Of a stretch of 42,325 nt of DNA, positions 7,661 to 16,315 are shown piece by piece (position 1 is the first letter of the stretch; each line of letters opens with the position of its first letter). Position numbers and translations under genes: made by a program. Source of the stretch: Pseudonocardia hydrocarbonoxydans. GTDB taxonomy: Bacteria; Actinomycetota; Actinomycetes; Mycobacteriales; Pseudonocardiaceae. The notes beneath the pieces were generated by a model. That model was not told where the DNA came from and did no database searches. It saw nothing but the letters and a program-made list of their open reading frames with translations. The stretch lies in contig NZ_BJNG01000019.1 in NCBI RefSeq assembly GCF_006539565.1, forward strand, positions 1 to 42,325. The letters are read 5' to 3'.

Positions 7661-8812
7661 ATGACTGCCCAACTCGATGCCGTCCCGTTCACCGTCGCCC
7701 GCCGGGGGTACGACCGCGGGGAGGTCGACGACCGGCTCGCCGCCCTCACCACGGAACTGACGGCGCTGGCGGCCGCCCGCGACGCCGCCGTCGCCGAGTC
7801 CCGCACCCTGACCCGCCATCTCGAGGCCAGCCGGTCGGAGACCCGCACCCTGCGCGAGGCCGCCGCCGAGGCCCGGGCCGACATCGACGCCCTGCGCGCC
7901 CAGGTCGCCGAGCTCTCCACCATCCCCAGCACCGTCGACGGGATGAGCGCGCGCCTGCAGCAGATGGTGCGCATCGCCCAGGACGAGGTCAACGACATGC
8001 GGGCCCGCGCGACGACCAGCTCCGCGCAGGTGCTGACGCTCGCCCAGGCCGAAGCCGACGAGCTGCGCGAGCAGTCCGAGGCCGAGCGCACCGCGTTCGA
8101 GGAGCAGCGCCGGGTCGCCGAGGAGTCGCTGCGCGCGCAGCTGGAGGAGAGCCGGGCCCGGCTCGACCAGCTCCGCAACGACTCCGAGGGCCAGAAGGCC
8201 CGCCTCGACGCCGAGCTCGCCGAGCACCGGCTGCGCGTCGAGGCGGAGTTCCGCACCGAGATGGACGGCCGGCGCGCGGCCGTGCTGGAGGAGCTGGCCG
8301 CACTGGAGGTCCGCCAGCGGGCGGAGGTCGACCGGATCGCCGACGCGGCGGCCCGCGACGCCCGCCAGCGCATCGGCGACGCCACCTCCGACGCCCAGCG
8401 GATCCGCGCGGAGGCCCGCCAGGACGTCGACGCCGCGCACCGCGAGCTGGAGAGCCTGCGCAGCCTGCAGCACCAGGTGGCCGAGCAGCTCACCTCGGTG
8501 CGCGCGCTGCTGGACTGGACGCTGCCCCAGATGCCCGGCGTCCAGGGGGTGTCGCAGGCACCCGGCGGCCCATCGCTGCCGGCGCCCCGCGCGGAGCAGC
8601 AGGCCGACGACGACCCGCAGCCGGCGCCGCGCCCGAGCCCCGAGGCCCGGCCCACCCCGGAGGCCCGGCCCACCCCGGACACCCGGCCCGCCGCCGCCGA
8701 GGACGCCGACGACCCGGCGGGCACCGCCGCCGAGGACGCCGGCCGCCCCGTGACGGCCTCCCCGCAGCCCCGCCCGTCGACGCCGAACGGACGGGCCGGC
8801 GGCCGCCGCTGA
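7661..8812 (+). CDS. DivIVA-like coiled-coil protein 1
   Basis: The 383-residue protein starts with a DivIVA-type N-terminal motif (FTVARRGYDRGEVDDRLAAL, residues 8-27). An almost continuous coiled coil from about 30 to 285 follows (heptads rich in Ala, Glu, Arg and Leu). The tail is disordered and Pro-rich, with tandem PEARPT repeats (about 327-344). DivIVA/Wag31 proteins bind curved membrane and organise polar growth; a related scaffold role is inferred. ATG 7661 is preceded by GAGGAG at good spacing. It is the first of three related genes lying between the two sortase cassettes. A short overlapping reading frame upstream (7458-7664) is probably not a gene. Confidence 0.8.
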   Translation: MTAQLDAVPFTVARRGYDRGEVDDRLAALTTELTALAAARDAAVAESRTLTRHLEASRSETRTLREAAAEARADIDALRAQVAELSTIPSTVDGMSARLQQMVRIAQDEVNDMRARATTSSAQVLTLAQAEADELREQSEAERTAFEEQRRVAEESLRAQLEESRARLDQLRNDSEGQKARLDAELAEHRLRVEAEFRTEMDGRRAAVLEELAALEVRQRAEVDRIADAAARDARQRIGDATSDAQRIRAEARQDVDAAHRELESLRSLQHQVAEQLTSVRALLDWTLPQMPGVQGVSQAPGGPSLPAPRAEQQADDDPQPAPRPSPEARPTPEARPTPDTRPAAAEDADDPAGTAAEDAGRPVTASPQPRPSTPNGRAGGRR

Positions 8813-8865
8813 CCCGTCCGCGTTCCCCCGATCACCCATCGAACGAACCCCAGAGGATGTGACCA

Positions 8866-9714
8866 GTGGCCGCTCCCGCCACCACCACCCCCACCCCGCC
8901 GACGCCCGGCCCCGGCGCCGACGGCCAGACGTTCGACACCGCGCTGCGCGGTTACGAGCGCCGCCAGGTCGACGAGTACGTGGTCGACCGCCAGAAGGAG
9001 ATCGCCCGGCTGCGGATGGAGCTGGCCGACGCCCAGCGCCAGCAGCGGCTGGCGACCGAGCACGCCGAGGCCACCGAGACCGAGCTGCGCGAGCTGCGGG
9101 CCAAGTCGGCGCACGTGGAGCCCAAGTCGGTGGAGGACAGCTTCGGCTACCGCGCCGAGAAGCTGCTGCGGATGGCCGAGCACGAGGCGGCCGAGGCGCG
9201 GTCACACGCCTCGCGCGAGTCGGCGTCGATCATCGAGCAGGCCCGCACCGACGCCGAGAAGCACCGCCACGAGGTGGAGCAGACGCTGATCTCGCGGGCC
9301 TCGCTGCTGGAGCAGCAGGCGGCCCAGCGCACCGCGGAGCTGCAGGAGCGCGAGCAGCAGATCGCCGACCAGCTCACCGCGGCCCGTGAGCAGGCCGACC
9401 AGCTGCACGCGGCCGCGACCCGCGCCGCCGACCGGCTGCGTCAGGAGTCCGAGGCCGCCGCGGCGGAGACCCGGCTGCGGGCCGAGACCGCGGCCCAGCG
9501 GCAGCAGGACCAGGCGGCGCAGGAGATCGCGCGCCTGACCGCGCTGCAGTCCGACGTGCGGGCCGAGCTGGCGCGCCTGGCCGAGGTGCTCTCGGCGGAG
9601 CTGTCCGGCGGCTCGCCGCGCCGGGGCGGCGACGGCGCCAACGCCGGCGAGCAGCCCGCGGCGGACGGGGGCGAGCAGCGGGCCGGGGCCGGTGGCCGCC
9701 GGTCCGGGAGGTGA
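8866..9714 (+). CDS. DivIVA-like coiled-coil protein 2
   Basis: 282 residues from GTG 8866. A Pro/Thr-rich start leads into the DivIVA signature (FDTALRGYERRQVDEYV, about 22-38). A conserved block FGYRAEKLLRMAEHEAAEAR (about 91-110) precedes a long coiled coil with EREQQIADQL. The same blocks occur in the third paralogue (FGLRVEKLLRLAEQEAGEVR, EREQQIADQL), so copies 2 and 3 are closer to each other than to copy 1. No membrane segment is seen; it is probably peripheral at the inner membrane. The stop overlaps the GTG of a small downstream ORF by 4 bp. Confidence 0.8.
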   Translation: MAAPATTTPTPPTPGPGADGQTFDTALRGYERRQVDEYVVDRQKEIARLRMELADAQRQQRLATEHAEATETELRELRAKSAHVEPKSVEDSFGYRAEKLLRMAEHEAAEARSHASRESASIIEQARTDAEKHRHEVEQTLISRASLLEQQAAQRTAELQEREQQIADQLTAAREQADQLHAAATRAADRLRQESEAAAAETRLRAETAAQRQQDQAAQEIARLTALQSDVRAELARLAEVLSAELSGGSPRRGGDGANAGEQPAADGGEQRAGAGGRRSGR

Positions 9715-9968
9715 CCGCGCAGCACCATCGGGGGGCGGCCGTGGTGATCCGGATGACCGGTGAGTGGGGGGCCGCGTCGACCTCGGGGCCGGTCACCGGG
9801 TCCGGCGCGCAGACCGTCGACCACGATCCGGCGATGACGTCGCTGGAGGGCTGGGCACCGGGCCCCGGGGCCCGGGGGGTCGGACGGACGGCGGCCGCGC
9901 CGGTCCGCCCGCGGCCCCGCTTCGTGCTGGTGAACGGCGGCCGGGAGCGGACGGACCCGCCGGGATGA
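9711..9968 (+). CDS. Possible small coupled protein (85 aa)
   Basis: An 85-codon frame starts at GTG 9711, overlapping the stop of the second DivIVA-like gene (GTGA). It ends in an ATGA overlap with an in-frame ATG (9965) of the third. Third codon positions are almost all G or C, as in neighbouring genes. The product (for example VIRMTGEWGAASTSGPVTGS) matches no family I know and has no membrane segment or signal peptide. The double 4-bp overlap favours a real gene; low complexity and lack of homology argue against it. Confidence 0.4.
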   Translation: MTAQHHRGAAVVIRMTGEWGAASTSGPVTGSGAQTVDHDPAMTSLEGWAPGPGARGVGRTAAAPVRPRPRFVLVNGGRERTDPPG

Positions 9969-10042
9969 ACAGGTCGTGGTCCGGAAGCGAGCCCGCCGGG
10001 TCACCCGCAGGGACGAACGGGCCGACCGTGGAGGGTCAAGAC

Positions 10043-10984
10043 GTGACGGATTCCTTTGGCAACTATTCCCCCGTGGTGGGAACCCCGATGGCCCGAAAGG
10101 GAGCACACGCCGCCGTCCCCCAGCCGCGCGCGGTTCCGCCGCCGCCCCGGCCGCCGGACCGCCCGCAGTTCGAGGTCGCGCTGCGCGGGTACGACCGTAC
10201 GGCCGTCGACGCCTTCCTCGACGCGCACGTCGCCGAGCGCCAGGCCCTGCGCCACGAGCTGGAGGCCAGCGAGCGCCGCCGTCAGCAGGCCGAGCAGCGC
10301 GCGGCGTCCACCGAGCGGGAGAACCGCACGCTGCGGGAGGGCCGCGCCGCGGCGCCCGGCGCCCCCCCGCGCCCGACCGGCGACGGTTTCGGCCTCCGCG
10401 TCGAGAAGCTGCTGCGGCTGGCCGAGCAGGAGGCGGGCGAGGTGCGCGACGCGGCGGCCCGGGAGGCCACGGCGCTGCTGGAGCAGGCGCGGGCCCGCGC
10501 CGAGCAGCACCGGCACGAGGTGGAGCAGGAGCTGATCACCCGCTCGACCGCGCTCGACCAGCAGGCGGCGCAGCGGGCCGCCGAGCAGCAGGAGCGTGAG
10601 CAGCAGATCGCCGACCAGCTGGAGGCGGCGCGGTCCGAGGCCCAGTCCCTGCGCGACGCGGCCGAGCGCGCCGCCCGTCAGCGGCGCGCCGAGGCCGAGG
10701 CCGAGGCCGACGCCGTGCGGGCCCGCGCCGAGGCCGAGGCCCGGCGGGTGCTGGAGCAGTCGCGCCTGGAGGCCGACCGGCTGGCCGCCGTCCAGGGCGG
10801 GGCCCGCGCCGACATCGCCCGGCTGGTCGACCTGCTCGCGGTCGAGCTCGGCGACGCCGCACCGGCCGGCGCCCGGCGCGGCGCGGCGACGGCCGGGGCG
10901 CCCCGGGCCGCGGAGCCCATGACGACCGACGGGCCCGAGGTGGCCGGGGAGCGGGCGCCCGCGACCGCGTCCGCGGGCCGCTGA
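10043..10984 (+). CDS. DivIVA-like coiled-coil protein 3
   Basis: About 313 residues. After a Pro-rich start (AVPPPPRPPDRP) comes the DivIVA motif FEVALRGYDRTAVDAFLDAH, then FGLRVEKLLRLAEQEAGEVR and a coiled coil to about residue 270 with EAEAEADAVRARAEAEARR, ending in a disordered tail. GTG 10043 is chosen because GGAGGG lies 7 nt upstream and codon bias weakens before it. ATG 9965 in the same frame is an alternative that would add 26 residues and couple to the 85-aa ORF. It lies 23 bp upstream of the large membrane protein, and a common operon with it is likely. Confidence 0.78.
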   Translation: MTDSFGNYSPVVGTPMARKGAHAAVPQPRAVPPPPRPPDRPQFEVALRGYDRTAVDAFLDAHVAERQALRHELEASERRRQQAEQRAASTERENRTLREGRAAAPGAPPRPTGDGFGLRVEKLLRLAEQEAGEVRDAAAREATALLEQARARAEQHRHEVEQELITRSTALDQQAAQRAAEQQEREQQIADQLEAARSEAQSLRDAAERAARQRRAEAEAEADAVRARAEAEARRVLEQSRLEADRLAAVQGGARADIARLVDLLAVELGDAAPAGARRGAATAGAPRAAEPMTTDGPEVAGERAPATASAGR

Positions 10985-11007
10985 CCACCCGGCACGCGGA
11001 CGGCCCG

Positions 11008-12744
11008 GTGGCGTCCGCCGTCGCCGCGTCCGGGCCGGATCCGGCCGTGTCCGCCGCCGGAGGGGTGCGGCGGCCACGGTTCTCCGGTCTGCCGTGGTGG
11101 CTGCCGGCCGCCACGCTCGTCATCGGAGGGCACCTGGTGACGGCGTGGCGGCTCGGCGGCGTCGTGGCCACCGACGCGGAGGCGCGCATCGCCGCCGCGG
11201 CGGCCGCGATGCGGCTGTCCGGCTTCGCGGCCGACCCGCTGCCGTTCGCCGACGCCCTCGGCGCCCGGCAGCTGGCGGTGCTCGCCACCGTGCTGCCCCT
11301 GGACGCCCTGTCCACGATCGACGCGGCCCGGCTCGCCTGCCTGCTCGCCGGTGCGGTCGCCGCCCTGCTGACCTGGCCGGTGCTGCGGGCGCTGGGCGCG
11401 CCCGCCCCGGCGGCGGCGGTGGGGGTCGTGCTGGCCGGCGCGTCGGCCCCGGCGCTCACCCTGCACGCGGGGGTCGCGTCCGCCGCCCCCGCGGCGGCGT
11501 GGCTGACGCTGGCCGCCGTGCTCGCGACCCGCCTGCGCCGCCCGGGCCCCGCGCTGCCGGTGGCCGCGCTCGCGGTGCTGACCGCGCCGCTCGCCGTCGT
11601 CGCGCTGCTGGCGCTGCTCGCCCACCTGCTGCTCGACGGGACCGTCCGCGTCCCCCGACGCGCGCGGCGGCCGCTCGGGATCGCCGTCGCGGCCGCCGCC
11701 GTCGGCCTGGTGGTGCCGGTGGCCTCGCCGTCGGTCGCGATCGGCGGCCCGGTCGTGGACACCCCGGCCGCGCTCGCGGGCGCCGCGGCGGGCACTGCGC
11801 TGGTCCTGGTCGCCCACCGGCTCCTGCCGTGGCTGCGGGCCGTGCTCACCCCGGTGCTGGTGCTGCTCGTGCTGGTGGCGGTGCCCGGCCCGGCCCGGGT
11901 CACGGCCGCGCTGCTCGTCCTGCCCGGGCTCGCGGTCGTCGCCGGGATGGTGGCCGGGGCGCTCGCCGAGCGGCTCGCCCGTCCGGCGCCCGCCGCGGCC
12001 GTCGCGATCGTGCTGGTGGTGGGCCTGGCGGCGACCGCGGCCGGGGACGGACCGCCCCGCGGACCCGCCGCGGCGGCCGCCGGCGGGATGGCCGGGTGGG
12101 CGGTGGCGCAGCTGCCGCCCGGCACGCCCGTGCGCGCCGACGCGCTCGACCGCGCCGAGCTCGCGGCCGCCGGTCTCCCCGTCGACGCCCTGCGCGGCCC
12201 GGCCGACCCGCCCGCGCCCGGCGAGGTACTGCTGCTGACCCCCCGCCCGCCCGCCGCGGCCCCCGCCGCGGACGGCTGCCCGCCCGCCGCGACGCTGGCG
12301 GGCACCGACGAGGGCACCGGCGGGTCGGCCTCGGTGCTGTGCCGCACCGACGGCTCCGGATCCGCCGACGGCGCCCCGGTGCGGACGCGCCTGGGCGGTG
12401 CGCTCGCCGGCAACCCGGCGCTGAGCCTGGACCCGGCCGCGGCCGACCTGCTGCGCGCGGGCGCCGTGGACACGCGGGTGATCGCGGTGCTGGCGGCGAT
12501 GTCGTCGGCACGGCGGCTCGTCGTCGCCGGGTTCCCGGCGGTCGACCTCGACGTCCCGGGCGCCCCGCGCCGGCAGGTCCTGATCACCGCCGTCGACGGC
12601 GCACCCGCCGCGGGCAGCCCGCTGCTGCCCACCTGGCTCGACGGCCAGCAGCCCCCCTTCGTGCCCGCGCGCGTCACCCCGGCGGGCGACGCGCTGCTCG
12701 TCACCTGGTTCGCGCTCCCCGACCGATCCGGAGGAACCCCATGA
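11008..12744 (+). CDS. Large polytopic membrane protein with extracytoplasmic C-terminal domain
   Basis: The 578-residue product has about nine to eleven hydrophobic segments between residues 28 and 350, then a roughly 225-residue Pro/Gly-rich domain expected outside the membrane. An acidic patch after the first segment (VVATDAEARIAAAAAAM) is reminiscent of GT-C glycosyltransferases, but I cannot confirm a family. The start is GTG 11008; the stop overlaps the ATG of DUF4397 copy 2 (ATGA). In the first cassette a comparable polytopic region is fused to the sortase, whereas here it is a separate protein. A role in the same surface-assembly pathway is inferred. Confidence 0.65.
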   Translation: MASAVAASGPDPAVSAAGGVRRPRFSGLPWWLPAATLVIGGHLVTAWRLGGVVATDAEARIAAAAAAMRLSGFAADPLPFADALGARQLAVLATVLPLDALSTIDAARLACLLAGAVAALLTWPVLRALGAPAPAAAVGVVLAGASAPALTLHAGVASAAPAAAWLTLAAVLATRLRRPGPALPVAALAVLTAPLAVVALLALLAHLLLDGTVRVPRRARRPLGIAVAAAAVGLVVPVASPSVAIGGPVVDTPAALAGAAAGTALVLVAHRLLPWLRAVLTPVLVLLVLVAVPGPARVTAALLVLPGLAVVAGMVAGALAERLARPAPAAAVAIVLVVGLAATAAGDGPPRGPAAAAAGGMAGWAVAQLPPGTPVRADALDRAELAAAGLPVDALRGPADPPAPGEVLLLTPRPPAAAPAADGCPPAATLAGTDEGTGGSASVLCRTDGSGSADGAPVRTRLGGALAGNPALSLDPAAADLLRAGAVDTRVIAVLAAMSSARRLVVAGFPAVDLDVPGAPRRQVLITAVDGAPAAGSPLLPTWLDGQQPPFVPARVTPAGDALLVTWFALPDRSGGTP

Positions 12745-13574
12745 CCGGTGCCCGGCGTGTATACGCCGTACTGCTGACCCTGGCGGCGCTGGTCCTGTCC
12801 GCGCCGCCGGCCGGGGCGGCGCCGGGCGGGGCGGCCTACCTGCGGCTGGCCCACCTCTCCCCGGACACCCCGGCCGCCGACGTGTACGTGGCCTCGGTGG
12901 GCGATCCGGCGCAGTCGTTCGTGCTCCCCGGGGTCGGCTACGGCGCGGTGTCGCCCTACCGGCCGGTGCCCCCGGGGGCGTACGTGGTCAGCATGCGCGC
13001 GGCGGGGGCCGCGGAGTCGTCGCCGCCGGTCGTCTCCACCACCGTCGACGCCGCCGCGGGCAACGCCTACACCGTGGCGGGCACCGGGCTCTCGGCCGAG
13101 CTGGGGCTCTCGGTCCTCGACGACCGGCTCGACATGCCGGCCGCCGGCCGCGCGAGCGTCCGCGTGATCAACGCCGCGGTGAGCGCGCCCGTCGTCGACT
13201 GCGGGCGGGCCGGGCAGGAGCCGTGGGCGCGCGACGTCGCGTTCGGCACCTCCACCGGCTACGCCGACGTGCCGCTGGGCACCTGGGACCTGGAGGTCAC
13301 CGCGGCCGGCCGGACGGTGGCGACACTGCCGGTCACCCTGGACACCAACTCGGTCTACTCGGTGCTGCTCGTCGACCGCGGCGGGGCGGTGGCCGCGGAG
13401 CTGCACCGCGACAGCTCCGGCACCGCCGAGGTGCCGCGCGGCGGCGTCGAGACGGGACTGGGCGGCACCGCGGGCGTCGGGCCGCCGCACCTGGCCGGGT
13501 TCGTGGCCGCCCTGTCCGTCCTCGGCGTGCTGGTGGCCGTCGCTGTGCGTGCCGACTCCCGTGCGCGCCGGTGA
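12741..13574 (+). CDS. DUF4397 domain secreted/surface protein (copy 2)
   Basis: 277 residues with a clear signal peptide (VYAVLLTLAALVLSAPPAGAA), then a DUF4397 domain (YLRLAHLSPDTPAADVYVAS; SPYRPVPPGAYVVSMRAAG). One Cys lies mid-protein (VVDCGRAG). The C-terminus has a hydrophobic segment (LAGFVAALSVLGVLVAVAV) and a basic end RADSRARR, typical of a sorting or membrane anchor. No LPXTG is visible; VPRGGVETGLG sits 14 residues before the hydrophobic segment and aligns with copy 1. ATG 12741 overlaps the upstream stop, and the gene overlaps the following sortase by 26 bp, so tight coupling is expected. Confidence 0.82.
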   Translation: MTGARRVYAVLLTLAALVLSAPPAGAAPGGAAYLRLAHLSPDTPAADVYVASVGDPAQSFVLPGVGYGAVSPYRPVPPGAYVVSMRAAGAAESSPPVVSTTVDAAAGNAYTVAGTGLSAELGLSVLDDRLDMPAAGRASVRVINAAVSAPVVDCGRAGQEPWARDVAFGTSTGYADVPLGTWDLEVTAAGRTVATLPVTLDTNSVYSVLLVDRGGAVAAELHRDSSGTAEVPRGGVETGLGGTAGVGPPHLAGFVAALSVLGVLVAVAVRADSRARR

Positions 13575-14226
13575 GCCGCGCCACCGCGGTCCCGGCCAGG
13601 TGCTGTGGTGGCCGGGCCCGCCCCGGCGCAGGCGGGCCGGGGCGACCGTCGGGCTCGCGGTGGCGGCGGTCGTCGGGCTCGCCGGCCTGACGCTGCTGCT
13701 CCTGTCCACCGTCCGGCCGCCCGCGGCCGGGGTGGCGGCCCTCGGCACGGTGTCGGTGGCGGAGGTCCCGGAACCCGCGCCCGTCGCCGCGACCGCGCTG
13801 CGCATCCCCGACCTGGGGGTCGACGTGCAGCTCGGGGAGATCGACGTCGACGCCGCCGGGGTGCTGGTGCCCCCGGCCGACCCCGCGGTGGCGGGCTGGT
13901 TCGCCGGGTCCCCGGCCCCCGGCGACCCCGGACCGTCGGTGATCGTCGGGCACGTCGACTCCCGCGCCGGCCCGGGGGTCTTCTTCGGCCTCGCCGACAT
14001 CGACCTCGGCGCGCCGGTGGAGGTCCGGCGCTCCGACGGCCGCGTCGCGACCTTCCGGGTCGTCGACGTCTACGACGTGCCCAAGGACGAGTTCCCCACC
14101 GGGCGCGTCTACGGCCCGGTGCCCGGGCCCGAGCTGAGGCTGATCACCTGCGGCGGGGAGTTCGACGCCGACGCCCGCCGCTACCTGCGCAACGTCGTGG
14201 TGACGGCGGTGCCGGTCAGCCCGTGA
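13549..14226 (+). CDS. Class F sortase (stand-alone, copy 2)
   Basis: 225 residues: a short basic N-terminus, one membrane segment (about 33-54), then a class F sortase domain with LRIPDLGVDVQLGEI, the catalytic His in VIVGHVDSRAGPG and the catalytic Cys in LITCGGEFDADARRYLRNVV. The domain closely parallels that of the first sortase (shared GHVDSRAGPG and TCGG blocks), pointing to duplication, but this copy lacks the polytopic N-terminus. GTG 13549 lies inside the end of DUF4397 copy 2; GTG 13561 is an alternative start. The 3' end overlaps the convergent GNAT gene by 11 bp. Confidence 0.82.
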   Translation: MPTPVRAGEPRHRGPGQVLWWPGPPRRRRAGATVGLAVAAVVGLAGLTLLLLSTVRPPAAGVAALGTVSVAEVPEPAPVAATALRIPDLGVDVQLGEIDVDAAGVLVPPADPAVAGWFAGSPAPGDPGPSVIVGHVDSRAGPGVFFGLADIDLGAPVEVRRSDGRVATFRVVDVYDVPKDEFPTGRVYGPVPGPELRLITCGGEFDADARRYLRNVVVTAVPVSP

Positions 14227-14701
14227 GCGGCCGGTGCATCACCGTCAGCCCGACGTAGCCGTGCTCGGGGTGGTGGAACGCCCCGGGCACCACGCCGACG
14301 GTCGCGAACCCCAGCGCGTGCCACAGCGCCAGCGCCCGGGTGTTGGTCTCGACGACGGCGTTGAACTGCATCGACCGGAAGCCCTGCTCCGTCGCCCACG
14401 CGACGACGTGCTCGCCCAGCGCACGGCCCACCCCACGGCGGCCGCGGGCCGGGTCGACCATGAAGCTCGCGGTGGCGACGTGCGCGCCGGGCCCGAGCTG
14501 GTTGGGCCCCGCCTTGGCGGTGCCGAGCACCGTGCCGTCGTCGTCGACGGCCACGAACCACGCGCCCGCCGTCCAGATCGCCCTGGCCGCGTCCTCGCTG
14601 AGGTCGCGGGGCAGCGTGTAGGTCTCGCCCGCGGCCACGATCGCCCGCAGGAACGGCCAGACCGCGGGCCAGTCGTCGGGGGTCGCGTCACGGATCAGCA
14701 C
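14216..14701 (-). CDS. GNAT family N-acetyltransferase
   Basis: The 161-residue product has a full GNAT fold: IRDATPDDWPAVWPFLRAIV at the start, an acetyl-CoA loop motif (ARGRRGVGRALGEHV, about 92-106) and ETNTRALALWHALGFATVG near the end. The substrate is unknown; similarity is to phosphinothricin/L-amino acid acetyltransferase-like members. GTG 14701 faces the dehalogenase start at 14708 with only 6 bp between, so at least one of the two divergent genes must have its promoter inside the other. The 3' end overlaps the sortase. Confidence 0.8.
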   Translation of the reverse strand: MLIRDATPDDWPAVWPFLRAIVAAGETYTLPRDLSEDAARAIWTAGAWFVAVDDDGTVLGTAKAGPNQLGPGAHVATASFMVDPARGRRGVGRALGEHVVAWATEQGFRSMQFNAVVETNTRALALWHALGFATVGVVPGAFHHPEHGYVGLTVMHRPLTG

Positions 14702-14707
14702 GGTGTG

Positions 14708-15625
14708 ATGATCGCGGGCATGCGCTCCCTCCGCACACCCAACCCGCGCTTCGCCGACCTCCCCGACTTCCCCCACGAACCCCGTTACGCCGACCTGCCC
14801 GACGGCGACGGCGGCACCCTCCGGATGGCCTGGGTCGAGGACGGCCCCGCCGACGGCCCGGTGGTGCTGCTCCTGCACGGCGAGCCGAGCTGGTCGTTCC
14901 TGTACCGCACCACGATCCCGCCGCTGGCCGCCGCCGGACTGCGGGTCCTCGCGCCCGACCTGGTCGGCTTCGGCCGCTCCGACAAGCCCGCCGAGATCGC
15001 CGACCACACCTACGCCCGGCACGTCGAGTGGGTCCGGTCGCTGCTGTTCGACGCGCTGGACCTGCGCGGGGTCACCCTCGTCGGTCAGGACTGGGGCGGG
15101 CTGATCGGGCTGCGGCTGGTGGCCGAGCACCCCGGGCGCTTCGCCGGGGTCGTCGCGGCCAACACCGGGCTGCCCACCGGCGACCACGACATGCCGCCCG
15201 TGTGGTGGGCGTTCCGGCGGGCGGTGGAACGGGCGCCCGAGCTCGACGTCGCGCGGCTGGTGCAGTCGGGCTGCCGGACGCCGTTCACCGACGCCGTCCG
15301 CGCCGCCTACGACGCCCCGTTCCCCGACGAGTCGTACAAGGCGGGGCCGCGGGCGATGCCGCTGCTCGTGCCGACCCGGCCCGACGACCCCGCCGCCACC
15401 GCCAACCGCGCCGCGTGGGCGACGCTGCGCACCCTGGACCTGCCGTTCCTGTGCGCGTTCAGCGACGGCGACCCGATCACCGCGGCGATGGAGCCCGTGC
15501 TGCGCGCGGCGATGCCCGGCGCCGCGGGCCGCGCGCACCCGACCGTCAACGGGGCCGGGCACTTCCTGCAGGAGGACGCCGGTCCGGAGCTGGCCGCGGC
15601 GGTGCTGGGCCTGGTGCGGGGATAG
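14708..15625 (+). CDS. dhmA: Haloalkane dehalogenase (HLD-I type alpha/beta hydrolase)
   Basis: About 305 residues. It shows the haloalkane dehalogenase set: oxyanion/halide motif [11 protein letters not shown] (about 58), nucleophile Asp and halide-binding Trp in [13 protein letters not shown] (about 124), acid Asp in FSDGDPIT (about 254), and base His in [10 protein letters not shown] (about 283). Predicted reaction: hydrolysis of a carbon-halogen bond to alcohol and halide; the natural substrate is unknown. Start ATG 14708 or 14720 ([18 protein letters not shown]). No Shine-Dalgarno is obvious, so leaderless translation is possible. upp follows 10 bp downstream and may be co-transcribed. 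Confidence 0.85.
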   Translation: MIAGMRSLRTPNPRFADLPDFPHEPRYADLPDGDGGTLRMAWVEDGPADGPVVLLLHGEPSWSFLYRTTIPPLAAAGLRVLAPDLVGFGRSDKPAEIADHTYARHVEWVRSLLFDALDLRGVTLVGQDWGGLIGLRLVAEHPGRFAGVVAANTGLPTGDHDMPPVWWAFRRAVERAPELDVARLVQSGCRTPFTDAVRAAYDAPFPDESYKAGPRAMPLLVPTRPDDPAATANRAAWATLRTLDLPFLCAFSDGDPITAAMEPVLRAAMPGAAGRAHPTVNGAGHFLQEDAGPELAAAVLGLVRG

Positions 15626-15635
15626 CCTTCGGCCC

Positions 15636-16262
15636 ATGGATGTCCGCGTCGTCGACCACCCGCTGGCCCGCGCCCGCCTGTCCACCATGCGGGACGCCCG
15701 CACCGACAACGCGACGTTCCGGGCGGCCCTGCGCGACCTCACCCTCATGCTCATCTACGAGGCCACCCGCGACGCCCCGGTCGCCACCGCGCCGCTGCAC
15801 ACCCCGGTCGCCCGCACCACCGGCTACCGGCTCGCCACCCCGCCGCTGCTGGTGCCGGTGCTGCGCGCCGGGCTCGGGATGGTCGACGCCGCGCAGGCGC
15901 TGATGCCCGAGGCGCAGATGGGCTTCGTCGGCCTGGCCCGCGACGAGGCGACCCACCAGCCGGTGCCCTACATGGAGTCGCTGCCCGAGTCCCTCGACGG
16001 CCGCCCCGTCTTCGTGCTCGACCCGATGCTCGCCACCGGCGGCTCGATGGAGCACACCATCCGCATGCTCACCGAGCGCGGCGCGTCCGACGTCACCGCG
16101 ATCTGCGTGCTCGCCGCCCCGGAGGGCATCGCCCACCTCGAGGGCAGCGGCCTGCCCGTCCGGGTCGTCACCGCCAGCGTCGACGAGCGGCTCAACGACT
16201 CCGCGTTCATCGTGCCCGGGCTGGGTGACGCGGGGGACCGCCAGTTCGGCGCGGTGCCCTGA
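15636..16262 (+). CDS. upp: Uracil phosphoribosyltransferase
   Basis: The 208-residue length matches the family. It converts uracil and PRPP to UMP (pyrimidine salvage). Visible motifs: [16 protein letters not shown] at the N-terminus, [13 protein letters not shown], the PRPP loop [12 protein letters not shown] (about 126-137), and the C-terminal uracil-binding signature [15 protein letters not shown]. It follows the dehalogenase closely. In mycobacteria upp is next to pmmB and deoD, and here those lie just downstream on the opposite strand, so this is conserved neighbourhood. An inverted repeat follows in the convergent gap. Confidence 0.93.
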   Translation: MDVRVVDHPLARARLSTMRDARTDNATFRAALRDLTLMLIYEATRDAPVATAPLHTPVARTTGYRLATPPLLVPVLRAGLGMVDAAQALMPEAQMGFVGLARDEATHQPVPYMESLPESLDGRPVFVLDPMLATGGSMEHTIRMLTERGASDVTAICVLAAPEGIAHLEGSGLPVRVVTASVDERLNDSAFIVPGLGDAGDRQFGAVP

Positions 16263-16315
16263 CCCGACCCGACCCGCCCCCCGCCCCGCGCTCCCCGGCC
16301 CTCCCCACCCCCAGG

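Noticed and set aside
7458..7664. Open frame of 68 codons ending in an ATGA overlap with DivIVA-like protein 1
   Set aside because: Third-position GC bias is weak, the product has no recognisable features, and the real gene has its own GAGGAG site.
8644..8679. 18-bp repeats in the tail of DivIVA-like protein 1 as a possible CRISPR or regulatory repeat
   Set aside because: They are in-frame coding repeats (PEARPT) without spacers.
10536..14000. Very long minus-strand open frame of 1154 codons
   Set aside because: Opposite-strand shadow of high-GC genes; its product is low-complexity Ala/Arg/Ser/Thr sequence without domains, while the plus strand encodes sortase, DUF4397 and membrane proteins.
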